A DNA stretch of 64,000 nt from Saprospira grandis DSM 2844. Lineage in GTDB: Bacteria > Bacteroidota > Bacteroidia > Chitinophagales > Saprospiraceae. The notes beneath the pieces were generated by a model, which saw only the letters and a list, made by a program, of their open reading frames with translations, was not told the origin of the DNA and ran no database searches. Of the stretch, positions 8,472 through 16,875 are shown in pieces. The DNA is taken from NCBI RefSeq assembly GCF_000275825.1, contig NZ_JH719942.1, positions 1,690,993 through 1,754,992 of the forward strand, written 5' to 3'. The position numbers were made by a program, and so were the translations under genes. How positions within the stretch are numbered: position 1 is the first letter of the stretch; each line of letters begins with the position of its first letter.

Positions 8472-9191
8472 TTAGTTATTATTGGGAGCAATAATCTGAG
8501 CTTCCTGCTCAAAGTTTTTGGGCAGAGCTCCATACTGCCCCAAATAGCTCCATTCTCCATGTCCGTTGCAGCCAAACTGCCATTCTACGGTATTTTCTTG
8601 GCCTTGTTCATCATAGTAGGGATAAACATAAGAAATCAGCCAGCCTCCATATATTTTTTTGCTATAGATATCGGGGCCTTTTTGGCCTAGGCTAGGAATT
8701 TCGACCAAAAAGACATTTTTTTGTTCAGAAAACTTGCGGGCAATATAGGCTATATTTTTGGGTCGAGGGCTTTCTAGGTTCAACTGTAGCAGTCCCTCTT
8801 CTTCTGTCCACGACTTAATACTTAGTTCATAGGTATCTAATAAAAGGCGCAGTGGCCCTCTTTGCAAATTGTTGCTATTTCTGAGCTCCTGCAAGTCAGG
8901 CAGGCTAGGGTCTACATACAGGCTAAAACTATAGCAGTTGGCCGTCTGCTGTGCTCGAATATTTAGCTCGTTGATAAACAAAAAGGCTTCATGCCCCGAT
9001 TGACTAAGGGTTTCTAAAGATATGGCCAATTCAGCCACTTCTGCCAAAGGCAGTTCGGCCTGTTCGGCTGCTTCTGTTTGCCTAGCTACAAGCTGTAATG
9101 CATTTTGATAATACTGATCTTGGGCATTGAGCGAAATTGAAGCAGTAAAAAAAGTAATGTTAAGAAATAATAGCCTATAAAGATGTCCCAT
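8472..9191 (-). CDS. Secreted protein of unknown function
   Basis: 239 residues with a signal peptide ending near SLNAQ. I do not recognise a family. Visible features: an amphipathic helical segment (about 25-75) and a beta-rich C-terminal half ending YGALPKNFEQEAQ, with a WQFGCNGHGEWSYLG stretch containing one of two Cys. A terminator follows it and a 198-base gap separates it from the divergent HIT gene, so it is probably monocistronic. Confidence 0.7.
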   Translation of the reverse strand: MGHLYRLLFLNITFFTASISLNAQDQYYQNALQLVARQTEAAEQAELPLAEVAELAISLETLSQSGHEAFLFINELNIRAQQTANCYSFSLYVDPSLPDLQELRNSNNLQRGPLRLLLDTYELSIKSWTEEEGLLQLNLESPRPKNIAYIARKFSEQKNVFLVEIPSLGQKGPDIYSKKIYGGWLISYVYPYYDEQGQENTVEWQFGCNGHGEWSYLGQYGALPKNFEQEAQIIAPNNN

Positions 9192-9389
9192 AAAAGCAAT
9201 ATTCTAATAGTGTTGGTTTTCATAGGGAGTAGAAGTGGGGGAATAGGTCACTATGAAAAATAAACTTAGGGATATATGGGATGGGGCTTATCTAAAGGTA
9301 GTCTTTTTTAAACTAATGACAAGACTGGCTCTCAAGTTCTTCCATTTCCTTAAAAAGCAGTACCTTTCTGGACCTTAAAAAATAGCATT

Positions 9390-9791
9390 ATGCCTAGTAT
9401 TTTCAGCAAAATTATCGCTGGCGAAATTCCGGCCTACAAATTAGCCGAAACAGCCAATTTTTTGGCTTTTCTCGATATCTCTCCTGTAGAAAAAGGGCAT
9501 GCCCTAGTGATTCCCAAAAAAGAGGTAGATTATATTTTTGATTTGGAAGATGAGGAGCTGGCCCAGCTACATCTCTTTGCCAAAAAAGTGGCCTTGGCCA
9601 TGGAAAAGGTGGTCCCTTGCAAGCGCATTGGTATGGCGGTGGTTGGCCTAGAGGTCCCTCATGTGCATATCCACCTGATTCCGCTACAAGACCTTGGCTC
9701 TATCAATTTTACTAAAGAAAGAGTGCAGCTCAGCCAAGAGGAATTTGCCAATTTGGCCCAAAAAATTCAGCTCGCTTTAGCCGAACACTAG
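9390..9791 (+). CDS. HIT-family nucleotide-binding hydrolase
   Basis: 133 residues, the standard length of Hint/HIT proteins. The histidine triad reads HVHIHLIPL (about 91-99), with the nucleotide-pocket segments SIFSKIIAGEIPAYK at the N-terminus and GHALVIPKKEVDYIFDL in the middle. Members hydrolyse AMP-lysine or AMP-acyl intermediates and act as purine nucleoside phosphoramidases; the in vivo substrate is uncertain. Four bases separate it from the first PrsW gene, so the two are likely translated from one mRNA. Confidence 0.92.
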   Translation: MPSIFSKIIAGEIPAYKLAETANFLAFLDISPVEKGHALVIPKKEVDYIFDLEDEELAQLHLFAKKVALAMEKVVPCKRIGMAVVGLEVPHVHIHLIPLQDLGSINFTKERVQLSQEEFANLAQKIQLALAEH

Positions 9792-9795
9792 CAAG

Positions 9796-10527
9796 ATGCT
9801 AGACCTCCTTTTACTCTCGAGCCTAGCCATTTTGCCTAGCCTCCTCCTGATTTTTTTGCTCTATGGGCTCAGCTATAAGGCTCCGCCCCCGGTCTCTCTT
9901 ATGCTTATTGCTAGCCTTTTTGGCGTGATCAGTACCTACCCCGCCATCAAAATGGAGGAGTTTGGCATTTATGATTTGGGCATGCTGTTGCAGGGAGATC
10001 TCTGGACCAGCTTTACTTTTTCTTTTCTTATTGTGGCCTTTAGCGAAGAAACCCTAAAGTATATTTTCTTGCGCTATTATCTCTACCCCAAAAAAGAGTT
10101 TGCCGTCCCCCTCGATGGTATTGTGTACGCTGGCTGCATCGGTTTGGGCTTTGCCGCTGCCGAAAATTTTCTCTATCTGGTCATCCGCCTAGATGATCTG
10201 GAACAGGCCTATTCTCTAGCCTATCGCCGTATGTTTACCGCCCTGCCCGCTCATGCCGCCTTCGGGATCGTAATGGGCTACTTTATGGGCCTAGCCCGCT
10301 TCCAAGCCAAAAGAGAGGTCCTTTTTTTATTGCTCGCCCTGCTTTTTCCCATTATTCTGCATGGCCTATACGACTTCTTCATTTTTCAGAAATTATCTAA
10401 AGTTTTAACTATATTTACCGAGATCACCTTGGCCATTTCCCTACTCTTGGGCGCCTTCATGATTCGCGCCCATCGGCATTATAAAAGAAGAACAGAAAAA
10501 GGCCCTCCCCCATTTATTGAACTTTAG
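9796..10527 (+). CDS. PrsW-family intramembrane metalloprotease (copy 1)
   Basis: 243 residues and about seven hydrophobic segments. PrsW signature elements are present in order: FSEETLKY (EE near 84-85), LDGIVYAG with AAENF, PAHAAFG and HGLYDFF. In this family the conserved Glu and His residues build the metal site inside the membrane; Bacillus PrsW cleaves an anti-sigma factor. Its neighbour is a paralogue that keeps the same motifs, indicating a tandem duplication. The substrate here is unknown. Confidence 0.9.
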   Translation: MLDLLLLSSLAILPSLLLIFLLYGLSYKAPPPVSLMLIASLFGVISTYPAIKMEEFGIYDLGMLLQGDLWTSFTFSFLIVAFSEETLKYIFLRYYLYPKKEFAVPLDGIVYAGCIGLGFAAAENFLYLVIRLDDLEQAYSLAYRRMFTALPAHAAFGIVMGYFMGLARFQAKREVLFLLLALLFPIILHGLYDFFIFQKLSKVLTIFTEITLAISLLLGAFMIRAHRHYKRRTEKGPPPFIEL

Positions 10528-10547
10528 TCGTTTCCAAACTTTTTTGC

Positions 10548-11240
10548 ATGGATTATTATCTCTTGGCCCTCTCGGTCTTGCCGGGCTTGGCTATTTGCTA
10601 TTATATCTGGCGGCGCGATAAGCACGAACCAGAACCCAAACATCTCCTCTTTTTCTGCTTTCTCTTTGGGATGCTCAGTACGGTGCCTGCCGTTTTTCTC
10701 GAAACGATGGGCCAAAATATGGGCATTATCGCCGATGAGAATTTTCTCAAAACTTTTGCCTTTGCCGTTGGGGTGGTGGGCTTTAGCGAGGAGTTTTGCA
10801 AGTTTCTTTTCCTCCGCTATTATATTTATCCCAAAAAAGAATTTGACGAGCCCATGGACGGCATTGTTTATTCTGTTATGGTCAGTATGGGCTTTGCCAC
10901 TCTCGAAAATGTGCTTTATGTGGCCCAAGGGGGCTATGAAGTGGCTTTTCTGCGCATGTTTACGGCTGTTCCCGCTCATGCGGCCTTTGCCGTGATTATG
11001 GGCTATTTTGTGGGCCTCGGCAAATTTCACTTGCATAAGGGCAAAGAAAGCCTTTTCTTACTCAAGGGCCTCGGCTTGGCGGCTTTGGTCCATGGCCTCT
11101 ACGATTTTTTTATCTTCCAAGTCAATTTTCCCAGCCTGCAATACCTCACCTTTGTGGTCCTTTTTGTAGCCATCTTCATCAGCTTTCCCATGATTAAGCG
11201 CCTGCTGCATATTTCTCCTCATAAGGAGGAAATTCATTAG
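10548..11240 (+). CDS. PrsW-family intramembrane metalloprotease (copy 2)
   Basis: 230 residues, clear paralogue of the preceding gene: FSEEFCKF, RYYIYPKKEF, MDGIVYSV, LENVLY, PAHAAFA and HGLYDFFIFQ align without gaps. All presumed metal ligands are kept in both copies, so both are probably active and may have split substrates. Only 20 bases separate the two genes. The head of repeat R3 starts 8 bases after the stop. Confidence 0.9.
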   Translation: MDYYLLALSVLPGLAICYYIWRRDKHEPEPKHLLFFCFLFGMLSTVPAVFLETMGQNMGIIADENFLKTFAFAVGVVGFSEEFCKFLFLRYYIYPKKEFDEPMDGIVYSVMVSMGFATLENVLYVAQGGYEVAFLRMFTAVPAHAAFAVIMGYFVGLGKFHLHKGKESLFLLKGLGLAALVHGLYDFFIFQVNFPSLQYLTFVVLFVAIFISFPMIKRLLHISPHKEEIH

Positions 11241-11247
11241 ATGTCCA

Positions 11248-11372
11248 TTTTTTGGGGCCTCCGCAGCAAAGCTGCGGCGCTACGTTTCGGGGCTCGCAGC
11301 TCTGCTCGGCCCTGCGCGGGCTTTGCCCGCTGGGTCTGCGGCTTCGCCGCCCCCCTGCACATCGCTAGGCCG
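11248..11372 (+). repeat. Bracketing repeat R3 (type A, head left)
   Basis: Head, core CTCGCAGCTCTGCTCGGCC and tail CATCGCTAGGCC intact. Slot 1 is GCAGCAAAGCTGC, slot 2 GCGGGCTTTGCCCGC. A further GGCCTACGGCC stem runs to 11395. It pairs with R4 around recX. Confidence 0.9.
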
Positions 11373-11420
11373 TTTGGCCTACGGCCATAGGGCCGTTTTT
11401 CTGTCTTTTAGTTTCCATCT

Positions 11421-11912
11421 ATGCCTAAACCACCTTATATCAGTTATGAGGCCGCCTTGGCCAAATTGCAAAGCTTTTGCGCCTATCAGGAACGCTGCCA
11501 CCAAGAGGTCCGTAAAAAGTTAATGGACCTAGGCGTCTATGGTGAGCGTCTAGACGAAATTGTGGCGGACCTCATCGAAGATAATTTCCTCAATGAAGAG
11601 CGTTTTGCCCATGCCTTTGCCGGGGGCAAGTTTAGGGTAAAAAGCTGGGGCCGCCTACGCATCCAAAGAGAGCTCAAGGCCAAAAATGTTTCGGCTTATT
11701 GTATCCGTAAGGCCCTCAAAAATGAGCTGCCCGAAGAGGAGTATTTTCCCAAATTACTACAGCTATTGCGCAAGAAAAACCGCCTGCTCCATAAGGGCGA
11801 TTATTATAGCCGCTCTAAAAAACTGGCCCAATATGCCCAATACAGGGGCTATGAGTCCCACCTCATTTGGGAGGCCATTAAGATTGTTTTGAATGAAGAA
11901 GAGGAAGACTAA
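11421..11912 (+). CDS. recX: Regulatory protein RecX
   Basis: 163 residues. RecX proteins bind and restrain the RecA filament during recombination and SOS repair. The three-helix repeat pattern is visible: RCHQEVRKKLMDLGV, then DLIEDNFLNEERFAHAFAGG (the most conserved signature), KSWGRLRIQRELKAKNVS and a third repeat ending YRGYESHLIWEAI. It is alone between inverted repeats R3 and R4. The ATG at 11421 follows R3 by about 25 bases, so the repeat is likely in its 5' leader. Confidence 0.9.
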   Translation: MPKPPYISYEAALAKLQSFCAYQERCHQEVRKKLMDLGVYGERLDEIVADLIEDNFLNEERFAHAFAGGKFRVKSWGRLRIQRELKAKNVSAYCIRKALKNELPEEEYFPKLLQLLRKKNRLLHKGDYYSRSKKLAQYAQYRGYESHLIWEAIKIVLNEEEED

Positions 11913-11925
11913 CTTTTGGGTTCAG

Positions 11926-12072
11926 AACGACCGAAGGGAGTGGCCTAGCGATGTGAAAGGGTGGCCGAAGGCCAGACCAAGCAAAATGAGCGCAGCGAAA
12001 TTTTGCGAAGGGCCGAGCAGACCTGCGAGCCCTGAAACGTAGCGCCCGCCGCAGGCGGGAGGCCCCAAAAAA
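11926..12072 (-). repeat. Bracketing repeat R4 (type A, head right)
   Basis: GGCCTAGCGATG, GGCCAGAC, GGGCCGAGCAGACCTGCGAGCC and GAGGCCCC. Slot 2 is unusual: GCAAAAT..ATTTTGC instead of a G/C stem, still self-complementary. Slot 1 is CCCGCCGCAGGCGGG. Confidence 0.9.
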
Positions 12073-12077
12073 GCATA

Positions 12078-12124
12078 AAAAAAGAGCAAGATTTCCCTAA
12101 GGTCATCTTGCTCTTTCGCTTTTA
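12078..12124. terminator. Bidirectional terminator between recX and acyl-CoA dehydrogenase
   Basis: AAAGAGCAAGAT pairs with ATCTTGCTCTTT (12-bp stem, 12-base loop), with A-run before and T-rich run after, at the junction of two convergent genes. Confidence 0.85.
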
Positions 12125-12139
12125 TATAGGCGCTAAAAA

Positions 12140-13936
12140 CTAGTCTTGGTAGCAGTAGTCATTGGCGGCAAGTAGGCTATCTGCAATTTGGCGGCGGAGC
12201 GCTTTGGTATTGATAAACTCTTGCTTACAATAGCGTTTGATAGCGAGCATCAGGGTCTTCTTTTTGTCGCCATCGGCCCAAGAGGCCACCGCTTGGCGGG
12301 CAGAGAAAGCGATGCGCTCAGTAGCATCATTGAGATAAATGCGGCTCATGGCAATTTGGTCGGCCACGGCTTCTTCTCCACGGAGGCTAGCCAATTTTTG
12401 CGCGCGCAAAATGGCAGATTCGGCCAAGTAGATTTCGGCCATCACATCGGCCATATTCATTAGGATTTCTTGCTCATCCTTGAGGCCCATCATGAGTTCT
12501 TGAGCGGTCATTCCAGAGACGGCCAAGAAACATTTTTTAAGATTTTGGACCTGTAGTAATTCGGCGGCTAGCAATCCTTCGGGAGCGGCTTTTTGCAAAG
12601 AAAAAGACATCAACTCTTTTTGGATCGCCATAGCGGGCGTCATCATATCAATTTGGCCTTTCATGGCCTTTTTGAGGAGCATATCTACCGAAAGCATGCG
12701 GTTGATTTCGTTGGTTCCCTCAAAGATTCGGTTAATTCGAGAATCGCGATAAGCGCTAGCCATGGGGGCCTCTTCAGAGTAGCCCATACCGCCATAAATT
12801 TGTAGGCCTTCATCCACCACATAATCTAGGCATTCAGAGCCACGGACCTTGAGGATAGCACATTCGATAGCGTATTCCTCGGCGGCGCCTAGTAGCGATT
12901 CGCCTAAGGTTTTACCCTCTGCTTGGAGTTGATGTTCTACATGATCGATAGCTTTGCTTGCACGATGCACGGCGGCTTCAGTTACCCAAATGCGGGTAGC
13001 TTGCTCGCCCAATTTGTGCTTAATGGCGCCAAAATTACCGATAGATTGGCCAAACTGCTTGCGTTCGTTGGCATAACCTACAGCATGCTTTACTACAGAC
13101 TTAGAAGCGCCCAAAACGCCGGCGGCTAGTTTAATACGGCCAATATTGAGGATATTAAAGGCAATTTTGTGGCCTTTTCCGATTTGGCCCAAAACGTTTT
13201 CTACAGGCACCTCTACGTTTTCAAAAAACACCTGACGAGTAGAAGAGCCCTTGATACCGAGTTTCATTTCCTCGGCGCCCAAGCTAAGGCCCGCCCAATC
13301 TTTTTCTACGATAAAGCCCGTGAACTTTTCGCCATCAATTTTAGCAAAAACGACAAAGACATCGGCAAAACCCGCGTTGGTAATCCACATTTTTTGTCCG
13401 TTGAGGATATAATGCGTGCCGGCTTCATTGAGAACCGCCTTAGTTTTTGCGGCCAAGGCATCAGAGCCAGAATCGGGCTCGGTTAGGCAGTAAGCGGCAA
13501 ACTTATCGCCAGCAACTAGGCTAGGCAAGTACTTGCTTTTCTGCTCTTCATTTCCAAAATAAAGAATGGGGAGCATACCGATACCCGTATGAGCGCCCAC
13601 AGAAAGCGAAAAAGAGCGAGTATGCGCCAGATATTCGGTAATGGTCATATTGGTAGAAAAATCTTGCATAAACCCGCCGTACTCCTCGGGGAAAGAGGTC
13701 CCTAGAAGGCCCAAATCACCTGCTTTTTTGAGCAATTCTTTGGTGAGTTCGATATCTAGTTTCTCAATTTTGGCCGTATTGGGAGCTACTTCCTTATCAA
13801 TAAAATCTTGTAGCATATTGAGGACCATATTCTGTTCCTCTGTGCGTTCTTCTTTGGTAAAAATGTTGTCGTAACTGATTTGTTCGAGGAGAAATTCTCC
13901 GCCGCCCAGTACTTTTTTGCTAGTTGTCGTAGCCAT
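12140..13936 (-). CDS. Acyl-CoA dehydrogenase, VLCAD-like
   Basis: 598 residues, longer than the 380-residue short/medium-chain enzymes because of a C-terminal extension, as in very-long-chain acyl-CoA dehydrogenases. Motifs: CLTEPDSGSDA (FAD-binding), KMWITNAGFAD, GKGHKIAFNILNIGRI, RKQFGQSIGNFGAIKHKL, and IYGGMGYSEE..RDSRINRIFEGTNEINR containing the catalytic Glu near 430. It oxidises acyl-CoA to trans-2-enoyl-CoA in beta-oxidation. No other beta-oxidation gene is in the window. A SAM riboswitch lies 300 bases upstream on the same strand, behind two terminators. Confidence 0.92.
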   Translation of the reverse strand: MATTTSKKVLGGGEFLLEQISYDNIFTKEERTEEQNMVLNMLQDFIDKEVAPNTAKIEKLDIELTKELLKKAGDLGLLGTSFPEEYGGFMQDFSTNMTITEYLAHTRSFSLSVGAHTGIGMLPILYFGNEEQKSKYLPSLVAGDKFAAYCLTEPDSGSDALAAKTKAVLNEAGTHYILNGQKMWITNAGFADVFVVFAKIDGEKFTGFIVEKDWAGLSLGAEEMKLGIKGSSTRQVFFENVEVPVENVLGQIGKGHKIAFNILNIGRIKLAAGVLGASKSVVKHAVGYANERKQFGQSIGNFGAIKHKLGEQATRIWVTEAAVHRASKAIDHVEHQLQAEGKTLGESLLGAAEEYAIECAILKVRGSECLDYVVDEGLQIYGGMGYSEEAPMASAYRDSRINRIFEGTNEINRMLSVDMLLKKAMKGQIDMMTPAMAIQKELMSFSLQKAAPEGLLAAELLQVQNLKKCFLAVSGMTAQELMMGLKDEQEILMNMADVMAEIYLAESAILRAQKLASLRGEEAVADQIAMSRIYLNDATERIAFSARQAVASWADGDKKKTLMLAIKRYCKQEFINTKALRRQIADSLLAANDYCYQD

Positions 13937-14075
13937 AATAAATTTGATTAGAATTTGGTGATGATTTGCCTAGCTAAACAGCTAGAATTCATAGCGGTTT
14001 AATTTGGCCCGCTTAATATAATGAGTTCTCATTAAAAAATGATTAAGTTTTTGGCCGAACTCTAGATAGAGGCCT

Positions 14076-14113
14076 AAAAAAAAACTCCCTGCGCCCAAGG
14101 GCACAGAGAGTCA
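14076..14113 (-). terminator. Strong intrinsic terminator downstream of the SAM riboswitch
   Basis: On the minus strand ACTCTCTGTGCCC pairs with GGGCGCAGGGAGT and is followed by nine T. It ends any transcript coming out of the riboswitch before the acyl-CoA dehydrogenase gene. Confidence 0.85.
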
Positions 14114-14166
14114 CAGCTAACAAACAACTAAACAACATAAATCATTAAGATATCGTCCTAAAACGA

Positions 14167-14200
14167 TAAAAGCTCAAAGGCAAATACCTTCGAGCTTTTT
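14167..14200 (-). terminator. Riboswitch expression-platform hairpin
   Basis: AAAAGCTCGAAGG pairs with CCTTTGAGCTTTT, then TATCGTTTT. It sits about 40 bases 3' of the aptamer, where a SAM-I expression platform would be. Confidence 0.55.
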
Positions 14201-14238
14201 ATATTTCGTCATCTTTCGATGCTTCATTTAAACAGCTT

Positions 14239-14349
14239 CGCTTATCTGCCCCTCCGCCTTTCGGCTTCAGTAGGAAGTAGCACCTTGCCTCTAAGAGCAG
14301 GTTGCTAAGGTTTCTTTGGGCCTAATCCCTCCACCTTTCTGGATAAGTA
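14239..14349 (-). ncRNA. SAM-I riboswitch (S box), orphan
   Basis: The minus strand carries the SAM-I core in order: P1 ACTTATC, AGAAAGGTGGAGGGATTAGG, GGCCC, GAAACCTTAGCAACC, GGTGCTACTTCC and closing P1 GATAAGC. S-boxes normally turn off methionine or SAM genes when SAM is plentiful. Here no methionine gene follows: two hairpins, one with nine T, come next, and then an acyl-CoA dehydrogenase gene. The only reading frame between them is MIYVV-stop. It may be a free-standing regulatory RNA or a relic of a lost gene. Confidence 0.93.
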
Positions 14350-14361
14350 AAAGTCCAACTT

Positions 14362-14388
14362 TTAAACAACAGATTTGCTGTTGTTTAA
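14362..14388. promoter_or_regulatory. Perfect 11-bp inverted repeat upstream of the riboswitch
   Basis: TTAAACAACAG and CTGTTGTTTAA separated by five bases, ending 13 bases before the aptamer. It could be an operator or a 5' RNA hairpin. Confidence 0.4.
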
Positions 14389-14651
14389 GGGACCATATAT
14401 AGAACTTTGTATACACAAATATGGGGTCTATCTCTCAGATTTCCAAATCCTTTTGAAATTTATTTGTCTCCACAACCATTTTCTGAGCGCCTAGCATCTA
14501 TGCAACTAAATGGGCCAAAATAGTCCTGTTTTAACATATCCTTTTATAATTTTTCATTTCTTCCAAAGGACTTAATTTTATCAGCTCAAAGGCAGGCTTG
14601 CCCCCCACTTTTAAAATGATATTTTGAGGCCCTTTTCATAAAACTGGCCAT
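14389..14651. other. AT-rich intergenic stretch with no gene
   Basis: It must hold the riboswitch promoter and the promoter of the divergent WD40-like gene; I see no clean TAnnTTTG/TTTG pair. Confidence 0.3.
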
Positions 14652-16529
14652 ATGCGCAGCATTTTTTTTCTCATTTTTTTTCATTTTTTTTTCCTGGCCT
14701 TGGCCCAAAAGCAGGCTTTTGTCTCAGAATACTACATCTATAGTGCTTCGCCTCCTGCCGACAGCCTGCCCAAAATGAAGTTTTTGCATAGCTGGGGCGA
14801 TAGCCGCTGGAGCGCCCCTTTTGCGCCTATGGGAGGCGATATTCGATTTGCGGCCCATGATTCTATTATTCTGATTGCAGGCGGTAGTTATCTGACTGCC
14901 TGGGACCGAAAAAGCGGGCAGCTGCTTTGGGAAAGAGGCTTTAGGCACCGAAAAAATTACAGCAACCTGAGCCGCAGCCTGCGTATACTTAAAAGTCAGC
15001 CTTTGGGGATGGTCAGTAATGACAAAAATGGGGCTTATGTCTTTAATTATTATACTGGGGAGCTAATCGATAGCCTGCCCTTTGCTTCTGATAACCCAGA
15101 GGCCCGCATTAGCCCCAATGGCAAATGGCTGGCGATTTATGGCGGGCAGTATCTCCTCTCTAAAATAAAAAACCTAAAAACTGGCGAAGTTCGAGAGCTG
15201 CCAGGCACCCTAGCCGCTATTGAGTTTCATCCCCAAAAAGAGGAGGCAGTAGTGAGTATTGTCCGCAGCCAAAGTATGCAGGTCCAACTGGCCAAATTGG
15301 AGCTCAACAGCCTGCAACTAAGTCCCATCAAAACAGATTTTAATTATCGGCAAACGCAGCGAATTGCTTTTTCTCAGGATGGGGAGCTTTTGGCCCTTGG
15401 CTTTTTTCAGGGCCGCCTAGAAATTTGGGATTATCTGGACCAAGCCAAGCTCATGGACACGATTGTCGATAGAAGCTGGATAGAAAGCCTAGAATTTTCG
15501 CCCAACGACAAAGAGCTCTTAATTGTGGGCAGTGTCAATATTTTACTTTGGAAGCGCAGAAGCCAAAAACTAAAGCCGGTTCCCCTACCCAAAGATTGCC
15601 GTTGCAATGGCTGGGAAGATGGCAGCTGGGACCAAGAAGGCAAGGGCTTTCTTTTGGCCTGCCGCCAATGGACGCATCCCGTTTACCTCAAAAAAAAAGG
15701 AGTGGGTGGCCAACTCAAAGGGGCCGAAACCTTTATGTTTCCGCCTGATATTCTCAGTTTTTCGCCTGATGGGAAGTATCTGGCGGTGGGCTCGCACTAT
15801 GGCCCCAATGTCCGAATATTAAAAACGAAACAGCCCAATTGGCGGCTAGATTTACCGCCAAACGATGAGGTGTTGAGCTATTCTCAACTTCGATTTTCGC
15901 CCAATGGAAACTACCTTTTGGCCCTGCCCTCCTCCTATCAGCATAAGGAGGGCGTGCAGCCGCTCTACAGCTTTCCGAAGCTAAAATTACAGCCTCAAAA
16001 ACTCAAAAAACATTATTTAGATGCCTGCTTTACGCCCGATAGTCGAGCGATTTTGGGCATTCATTACCGAAAAAACAATGTCTTTGATTACGTTCTAGAG
16101 CTTCGGTCCATCAAAAATTATTGGGGGCCATCGGCGGCAAAATGGGAGCAAAAATTAAAGGAAGAGGGCCAGCCTTTTGTCCCGCTGCTTTGGCAAAGTC
16201 ATTCGATCAATTTGGCCCATTGGCTGAATGCACGACTTAGCAAGCTGCTGCCTGCTCCTGCGGTTCGGGGCTACGACAATAAAAGCGCCCTGATGTCTGA
16301 GCATTGTTTTGGCGGCTTTACGGCCAAGCAAAACTACTATGCGGGCATTGGCCAAAATGGCCATCTCTATCTGTATGATGGCCAAACGGGGCAGCCCAAG
16401 GCGGTGGTTCCCTTTCAGGGGCGGGCGGTTTCGCATACGGCCATTAGCCCCGATGGCCGCTATATTGCGGTGGTCAGTTGGGAGGGCCTGATTTCCCTTT
16501 ATGAGGTCCCTAAGCCGTTTAGAGATTAG
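14652..16529 (+). CDS. Secreted WD40-like beta-propeller protein
   Basis: 625 residues with a strongly hydrophobic signal peptide (Phe-rich, ending LALAQ). The body contains repeated propeller blades: TAWDRKSGQLLWERG, RIAFSQDGELLALGFF with LEIWDYLD, LEFSPNDKELLIVGS, LSFSPDGKYLAVGS and TAISPDGRYIAVVSWEG. The SPDG-x-Y-(I/L)-A phrase recurs at blade spacing, so WD40 or a related propeller fold is clear. There are no enzyme motifs. It is probably a periplasmic or surface protein-binding scaffold. R5 starts 4 bases after the stop. Confidence 0.85.
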   Translation: MRSIFFLIFFHFFFLALAQKQAFVSEYYIYSASPPADSLPKMKFLHSWGDSRWSAPFAPMGGDIRFAAHDSIILIAGGSYLTAWDRKSGQLLWERGFRHRKNYSNLSRSLRILKSQPLGMVSNDKNGAYVFNYYTGELIDSLPFASDNPEARISPNGKWLAIYGGQYLLSKIKNLKTGEVRELPGTLAAIEFHPQKEEAVVSIVRSQSMQVQLAKLELNSLQLSPIKTDFNYRQTQRIAFSQDGELLALGFFQGRLEIWDYLDQAKLMDTIVDRSWIESLEFSPNDKELLIVGSVNILLWKRRSQKLKPVPLPKDCRCNGWEDGSWDQEGKGFLLACRQWTHPVYLKKKGVGGQLKGAETFMFPPDILSFSPDGKYLAVGSHYGPNVRILKTKQPNWRLDLPPNDEVLSYSQLRFSPNGNYLLALPSSYQHKEGVQPLYSFPKLKLQPQKLKKHYLDACFTPDSRAILGIHYRKNNVFDYVLELRSIKNYWGPSAAKWEQKLKEEGQPFVPLLWQSHSINLAHWLNARLSKLLPAPAVRGYDNKSALMSEHCFGGFTAKQNYYAGIGQNGHLYLYDGQTGQPKAVVPFQGRAVSHTAISPDGRYIAVVSWEGLISLYEVPKPFRD

Positions 16530-16532
16530 GAT

Positions 16533-16665
16533 ATTTTGGGGCCTCCGCAGCAAAGCTGCGGCGCTACGCTTTGGGGCTCGCAGGTCTGCTCGGCCCTTCG
16601 CTTTTTTTCGCTTTGCTCAAAAAAGCTTGGTCTGGCCTTCGGCCACCCCGCCGCATCGCTAGGCC
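16533..16665 (+). repeat. Bracketing repeat R5 (type A, head left)
   Basis: Slot 1 GCAGCAAAGCTGC; slot 2 is the AT-rich form TTTTTTCGCTTTGCTCAAAAAA also found in R13. A tail extension ACTCCCTTCGGTCGT runs to 16680. It pairs with R6 with only a terminator between. Confidence 0.92.
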
Positions 16666-16692
16666 ACTCCCTTCGGTCGTTCTGGACCAATA

Positions 16693-16726
16693 AAGAGGGC
16701 CCAAAACCGTGGTTTTGGGCCCTCTT
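16693..16726. terminator. Bidirectional terminator with a 16-bp perfect stem
   Basis: AAGAGGGCCCAAAACC and its exact complement around a two-base loop, then CTTTT. It lies between convergent genes and exactly between R5 and R6. Confidence 0.85.
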
Positions 16727-16747
16727 CTTTTCCGAGCTCAAATCTGG

Positions 16748-16867
16748 CTGAGGGATGGACAGCAGGGCCGCCAAAGGCGGCAGACCGAGGTGCTTGCGCC
16801 GAAGGGCCGAGCGAACAGCGAGCTGCGAAACAGCCCGACCCGAGCGAAGCGAGTGGGCAGCCCCAAA
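16748..16867 (-). repeat. Bracketing repeat R6 (type B, head right)
   Basis: GGCTGAGGGATGG, GGCAGACC, GGGCCGAGCGAACAGCGAGC, CAGCCCGACCC and GGGCAGCCCC. The slot hairpins are short and partly degraded. The head lies 9 bases from the end of the glycyl-tRNA synthetase gene. Confidence 0.88.
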
Positions 16868-16875
16868 TCCTTATC

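Noticed and set aside
10524-11036. 170-codon His-rich frame opposite the second PrsW gene
   Set aside because: Antisense shadow; His richness comes from reversed Met/Trp/Gly-rich membrane-helix codons.
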